Assembly (NCBI RefSeq): GCF_001953875.1
Contig: NZ_MQUR01000030.1
Span: 1-64,000, forward strand
Source: Streptomyces amritsarensis
GTDB lineage: Bacteria; Actinomycetota; Actinomycetes; Streptomycetales; Streptomycetaceae
Length of the DNA: 64,000 nucleotides
Direction: 5' to 3'
This document shows positions 60,327 to 64,000 of the stretch, in pieces (the stretch's first letter is position 1; every line of letters starts with the position of its first letter). The position numbers and the translations under genes were made by a program. A model generated the notes under the pieces. The model ran no database searches and was not told the DNA's origin. It saw only the letters and a program-made list of their open reading frames with translations.

Positions 60327-60797
60327 TCAGTCCAGCGGGCGCTTGGGGGCCGGGCGCCAGACGACCAGGGCGCTGCCCGGCTGCGGGGGCTGGTACGGGA
60401 CCAGGTCGCGCCGGTACGAGGCGTGCACCTGGGCCTCGCGGGCCCGCAGCGTGGCGGCGGCGCCGTCCACCGCGGCGGAGAGCTCGGCGACGCGCTGCTG
60501 GAGCGCGGCGACCTGGTTCTCCAGTTCGATGATCCGCTTGATGCCCGCCAGGTTGATGCCCTCGTCCTGGGACAGCGCCTGCACCGTGCGGAGCAGCTCG
60601 ATGTCCCGGGCCGAATAGCGCCGGCCGCGGCCGGCCGTGCGGTCCGGGCTGACCAGGCCGAGACGGTCGTACTGGCGCAGGGTCTGCGGGTGCAGGCCCG
60701 AGAGCTGGGCGGCCACCGAGATCACGTAGACCGGGGTCTCGTCGGTGAGTTGGTAACCGCTTCCCAGACGGGAAGACTGTCGTCGGCGGCCGTCCAT
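60327..60797 (-). CDS. hspR: Heat-shock repressor HspR
   Basis: A 156-residue MerR-family repressor. The winged helix (VYVISVAAQLSGLHPQTLRQYDRLGLVSPDRTAGRGRRYSARDIELL, in pieces) is followed by a coiled-coil (IKRIIELENQVAALQQRVAELSAAVDGAAATL). HspR binds HAIR sites with DnaK as co-repressor and shuts off the dnaK operon and clpB; a HAIR site is present before clpB here. It is the last gene of the dnaK-grpE-dnaJ-hspR operon, one base after the dnaJ stop. Confidence 0.96.
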   Translation of the reverse strand: MDGRRRQSSRLGSGYQLTDETPVYVISVAAQLSGLHPQTLRQYDRLGLVSPDRTAGRGRRYSARDIELLRTVQALSQDEGINLAGIKRIIELENQVAALQQRVAELSAAVDGAAATLRAREAQVHASYRRDLVPYQPPQPGSALVVWRPAPKRPLD

Positions 60798-60798
60798 G

Positions 60799-61977
60799 TC
60801 ATGCTCCCTTCGCGGACTCGAACAGCGCGGAGCGCGGGTCCTGCGACTCCGTCGCCTCGCGGTACATCTCCAGCGCCTCGCGTGCCTTGTCGGACAGCTC
60901 GGTCGGAACCGCCACTTCCACGGTGACCAGCAGGTCCCCGCGGGTGCCGTCCTTGCGGACCGCCCCCTTGCCGCGGGCCCGCATCGTACGCCCGTTCGGG
61001 GTGCCCGGGGGCAGTTTCAGCGTCACGGACGGGCCGTTCAAGGTCGGGACCTTGATGTCGGCGCCCAGCGCCGCCTCCGCGAACGTCACCGGAACGGTCA
61101 CCGTGAGGTTGTCGTCCTTGCGGCCGAACACCGGGTGGGTGCCGACGTGCACGACCACGTAGAGGTCGCCGGCCGGACCGCCCCGCTCGCCCGGAGCGCC
61201 CTTGCCGCGCAGCCGGATCCGCTGGCCGTCGAAGACGCCCGCCGGGATCCGGACCTGCATGGTGCGGGAGCTGCGGGCCCGGCCGCTGCCCTTGCAGACG
61301 TCGCAGGGGGTCTCCGCGATCAGGCCGCGGCCCTTGCAGTCCGCGCAGGGGTCGGTCAGCGAGAAGCCGCCGCCGCTGCCCCGCGAGACCTGGCCGGTGC
61401 CGACGCAGGTCGGGCACACCCTGGGCGTGCCGTTCTTGTCGCCGGTGCCCGAACAGGCCTTGCAGGGCGCCTGCGAGGACATCCGGAGCGGGACCGTGGC
61501 CCCGTCCACCGCCTCCGTGAAGGAGAGGGTGACCTCCGACTCGATGTCCTGGCCGCGGCGCGGCTGGGTGCGGGTGCCCGCACCCGCGCCGGCGCCGCGG
61601 TTGAAGAGGCCGCCGAACACGTCGCCCAGGCCGCCGCCGAAGCCGCCGGCCTGACCGCCCTGCTGGGTGCCGCCGAAGAGGTCGCCCAGGTCGAAGTTGA
61701 ACGAGCCGCCGCCGCCCGGCCCGGGGCGGAAGCCGCCGTTGCCGAACAGGGCGCGCGCCTCGTCGTACTCCTTGCGCTTCTTGGCGTCCCCGAGGATGTC
61801 GTTCGCCTCGGAGATCTCCTTGAAACGCTCCTCGGCGGCGGCGTCGCCCTTGTTGGCGTCCGGGTGGAACTCGCGCGCGAGCTTGCGGTACGCCTTCTTG
61901 ATCTCGGCCTCGGTGGCGTCCTTCGGGACACCGAGGACCTTGTAGTAGTCCTTCTCGACGAAGTCCTTCGTGCTCAT
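60799..61977 (-). CDS. dnaJ: Chaperone DnaJ (Hsp40)
   Basis: A 392-residue type I Hsp40. The J domain has the HPD motif in FHPDANKGD, then a Gly/Phe-rich linker (FGGTQQGGQAGGFGGG), four zinc repeats (CKACSGTG, CPTCVGTG, CADCKGRG, CDVCKGSG) and the substrate-binding C-terminal domains (RIPAGVFDGQRIRLRGKG; PVTFAEAALGADIKVPTL). It stimulates DnaK's ATPase. It lies 39 bases after grpE. Confidence 0.97.
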   Translation of the reverse strand: MSTKDFVEKDYYKVLGVPKDATEAEIKKAYRKLAREFHPDANKGDAAAEERFKEISEANDILGDAKKRKEYDEARALFGNGGFRPGPGGGGSFNFDLGDLFGGTQQGGQAGGFGGGLGDVFGGLFNRGAGAGAGTRTQPRRGQDIESEVTLSFTEAVDGATVPLRMSSQAPCKACSGTGDKNGTPRVCPTCVGTGQVSRGSGGGFSLTDPCADCKGRGLIAETPCDVCKGSGRARSSRTMQVRIPAGVFDGQRIRLRGKGAPGERGGPAGDLYVVVHVGTHPVFGRKDDNLTVTVPVTFAEAALGADIKVPTLNGPSVTLKLPPGTPNGRTMRARGKGAVRKDGTRGDLLVTVEVAVPTELSDKAREALEMYREATESQDPRSALFESAKGA

Positions 61978-62016
61978 CCCCGGTGTCCCTCCTCCCGTGC
62001 CTCTACGTGTACTGCG

Positions 62017-62676
62017 TCAGCCCTTGTCGGCTGCATCCGCGTCCTCGCCGGACGGCTTGTCGCCCTCCGCGGACTCGGACTTGGGGGCCGCTCCCGGCTG
62101 GGGCTCGGCCACCGCGACCCGCGCGGGACGGATCGTACGCTCGCCGATCCGGTACCCGGGCTGCAGGATCGCCACGCAGGTCGTCTCGGTGACGTCCGGC
62201 GCGTACGAGTGCATCAGGGCCTCGTGGACCGTCGGGTCGAAGGGCTCGCCCTCCTTGCCGAACTGCTGCAGGCCCATCTTGGCGGCGACCGTCTCCAGCG
62301 ATTCGGCCACCGACTTGAAGCCGCCGACCAGCTCGCCGTGCTCCCGCGCCCGGCCGATGTCGTCGAGCGTCGGCAGGAGCTCCGTCAGGAGGGACGCGAC
62401 CGCGATCTCCTTGACGGTGATCCGGTCCCGCTCCACCCGACGGCGGTAGTTCTGGTACTCCGCCTGGAGCCGCTGGAGGTCCGCGGTGCGCTCTCCGAGC
62501 GCGGTACGGGCCTGGTCCAGCTGCGCCAGCAGGGCCACGTCCTGTGCGCTGTCCCCGGCCGGGGCCGCCCCCTCCGCCGTGTCGGCGGAGTCGGCGGCCT
62601 TCGGCTCGGCGTCGTCCGAGGCGGCGTCGGCGGGGACTTCGGGCTTCTCGTCGAAGCCCGGGGTCTCCTCCGACAT
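62017..62676 (-). CDS. grpE: Nucleotide exchange factor GrpE
   Basis: A 219-residue GrpE with an acidic Ala-rich N-terminus, a long coiled-coil (LDQARTALGERTADLQRLQAEYQNYRRRVERDR, in pieces) and the conserved beta-wing (FDPTVHEALMHSYAPDVTETTCVAILQPGYRIGERTIRPARVAV, in pieces). It drives ADP release from DnaK and can act as thermosensor. Its ATG shares one base with the dnaK TGA (TGATG), so translation is coupled. Confidence 0.96.
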   Translation of the reverse strand: MSEETPGFDEKPEVPADAASDDAEPKAADSADTAEGAAPAGDSAQDVALLAQLDQARTALGERTADLQRLQAEYQNYRRRVERDRITVKEIAVASLLTELLPTLDDIGRAREHGELVGGFKSVAESLETVAAKMGLQQFGKEGEPFDPTVHEALMHSYAPDVTETTCVAILQPGYRIGERTIRPARVAVAEPQPGAAPKSESAEGDKPSGEDADAADKG

Positions 62677-64000
62677 CAGGCAGCGCCACCCTTCGGCTTC
62701 TCGTCGTCGACGATCTCGGCGTCGACGACGTCGTCGTCGGCCTTGGCCTGGCCCGCGTCACCGGCGCCGCCGGCTGCGCCCTGGGCGGCCTGCGCGTCGG
62801 CGTAGATCGCCTGGCCGAGCTTCTGGCTGACCGCGGCGAGCTTCTCGGTCGCGCTGCGGATCTCGCCGGTGTCCTCGCCCTTGAGCTTCTCCTTCAGCTC
62901 GGCGACGGCGGACTCGACCTCGGTCTTGACGTCGGCCGGGACCTTGTCCTCGTTGTCCTTGAGGAACTTCTCCGTCTGGTAGACGAGCTGCTCGCCCTGG
63001 TTGCGGGACTCGGCGGCCTCCTTGCGGCGCAGGTCCTCGTCCGCGTACTGCTCCGCCTCCTGGCGCATGCGGTCGACCTCGTCCTTGCCGAGCGAGGAGC
63101 CGCCGGTGACGGTCATCTTCTGCTCCTTGCCCGTGCCGAGGTCCTTCGCGGTCACGTGCATGATGCCGTTCGCGTCGATGTCGAAGGAGACCTCGATCTG
63201 CGGGACGCCGCGGGGGGCCGGCGGCAGACCGGTCAGCTCGAACATGCCGAGCTTCTTGTTGTACGCCGCGATCTCGCGCTCGCCCTGGTAGACCTGGATC
63301 TGCACGGACGGCTGGTTGTCCTCGGCCGTCGTGAAGATCTCGGACCGCTTGGTCGGGATCGTGGTGTTGCGCTCGATGAGCTTGGTCATGATGCCGCCCT
63401 TGGTCTCGATGCCGAGGGACAGCGGGGTCACGTCGAGGAGCAGGACGTCCTTGACCTCACCCTTGAGGACACCGGCCTGGAGGGTGGCGCCGATGGCGAC
63501 GACCTCGTCCGGGTTGACGCCCTTGTTGGCGTCCTGACCGCCGGTGAGCTCCTTGACGAGCTCGGCGACGGCCGGCATGCGGGTGGAGCCGCCGACCAGG
63601 ACCACGTGGTCGATCTCGGACAGCTGGATGCCGGCGTCCTTGATGACGTTGTGGAACGGGGTCTTGCAGCGGTCGAGCAGGTCCGCGGTCAGCTGCTGGA
63701 ACTGGGCGCGCGTGAGCTTCTCGTCCAGGTGCAGCGGGCCCTCGGCGGACGCCGTGATGTAGGGCAGGTTGATCGAGGTCTCCGTGGAGGAGGACAGCTC
63801 GATCTTCGCCTTCTCGGCGGCCTCGCGCAGACGCTGCAGGGCCATCTTGTCCTTGGACAGGTCGACGCCGTGGCCGTTGGCGAACTGCTTCACCAGGTAG
63901 TCCACGACGCGCTGGTCCCAGTCGTCACCACCGAGGTGGTTGTCACCGTTGGTGGCCTTGACCTCGACGACGCCGTCACCGATCTCCAGGAGCGACACGT
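62676..64000 (-). CDS. dnaK: Chaperone DnaK (Hsp70), 5' part beyond the window
   Basis: The C-terminal 440 or so residues of Hsp70; the frame is open at the right edge, so the start, most of the ATPase domain, and the operon promoter with its HAIR sites are outside. Visible are the ATPase segments [28 protein letters not shown] (in pieces) and [16 protein letters not shown], the linker [16 protein letters not shown], the substrate-binding sandwich and the helical lid, ending with the disordered [20 protein letters not shown] tail. It is the first gene of the dnaK-grpE-dnaJ-hspR operon. GTG 63998 is an internal codon, not the start. Confidence 0.97.
   Translation of the reverse strand, partial: VSLLEIGDGVVEVKATNGDNHLGGDDWDQRVVDYLVKQFANGHGVDLSKDKMALQRLREAAEKAKIELSSSTETSINLPYITASAEGPLHLDEKLTRAQFQQLTADLLDRCKTPFHNVIKDAGIQLSEIDHVVLVGGSTRMPAVAELVKELTGGQDANKGVNPDEVVAIGATLQAGVLKGEVKDVLLLDVTPLSLGIETKGGIMTKLIERNTTIPTKRSEIFTTAEDNQPSVQIQVYQGEREIAAYNKKLGMFELTGLPPAPRGVPQIEVSFDIDANGIMHVTAKDLGTGKEQKMTVTGGSSLGKDEVDRMRQEAEQYADEDLRRKEAAESRNQGEQLVYQTEKFLKDNEDKVPADVKTEVESAVAELKEKLKGEDTGEIRSATEKLAAVSQKLGQAIYADAQAAQGAAGGAGDAGQAKADDDVVDAEIVDDEKPKGGAA

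Noticed and set aside
1..64000. tRNA, rRNA, CRISPR array, transposase, integrase or prophage genes
   Set aside because: Looked for T-loop motifs, spaced direct repeats and recombinase motifs; none found that could be supported by eye.

Overview
The window is high-GC actinobacterial chromosome, almost certainly Streptomyces. Support comes from third-position GC bias, frequent GTG and TTG starts, 4- and 8-base gene overlaps, the dnaK-grpE-dnaJ-hspR order with a HAIR (HspR-associated inverted repeat) operator before clpB, a parS site, MASE1, PP2C and Ser/Thr-kinase signalling genes, and a gamma-butyrolactone-receptor-like TetR regulator. It reads as core chromosome, not a genomic island: no integrase, transposase, rRNA, tRNA or CRISPR was seen. 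The genes at both window ends are cut.

Layout. 1-3.7 kb: end of a conjugation-like locus (multi-domain peptidoglycan hydrolase and VirD4-type coupling ATPase). 3.7-11.3 kb: small conserved proteins, an HD protein with a cytosine-deaminase-like amidohydrolase, an S9 peptidase, SURF1, and an ECF sigma factor coupled to a membrane protein. 11.4-16.6 kb: ask with an Asd paralogue that has lost its catalytic residues, then DUF5063, recR and ybaB, and a SLATT-like membrane protein. 16.7-24.2 kb: GntR regulator and class III aminotransferase, DJ-1/MarR pair with two tandem operators, a Ser/Thr kinase, NTF2-like and HIT proteins. 24.4-30.9 kb: a translationally coupled operon of exported hydrolase, acyltransferase, histidine kinase and response regulator, followed by a second paralogous kinase-regulator pair. 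30.9-36.7 kb: cytochrome P450, degenerate DAGK-like protein, purA, PP2C phosphatase, MASE1 sensor. 36.7-40.3 kb: two tandem secreted PKD/DTR-repeat paralogues.

40.4-45.3 kb: kynurenine pathway (tryptophan 2,3-dioxygenase, kynureninase, candidate formamidase), DUF3151, and the ArpA/ScbR-like regulator, with a 73-bp direct repeat in the gap between the last two. 45.4-55.1 kb: fba, parS, pyrE, aldose epimerase, SRPBCC protein, membrane spermidine-synthase-like protein, DUF2617, aminotransferase, PIG-V-like mannosyltransferase, YbjN. 55.2-64 kb: heat-shock region (clpB, then hspR-dnaJ-grpE-dnaK read leftward) enclosing a small divergent unit.

That small unit (58.5-60.2 kb) is the best candidate for something undescribed. 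It has an 85-residue Sec-exported peptide ending in three exact 13-residue DTGWT repeats. This is coupled through ATGA to a miniature Rieske-oxygenase-like domain that lacks the iron-sulfur ligands, and a TrmB/LuxR-like regulator diverges from it. Other points of interest are the inactive-looking Asd, the DAGK-like protein without its GGDG motif, the 36-bp palindrome around parS, and several hairpins and tandem repeats at gene ends.
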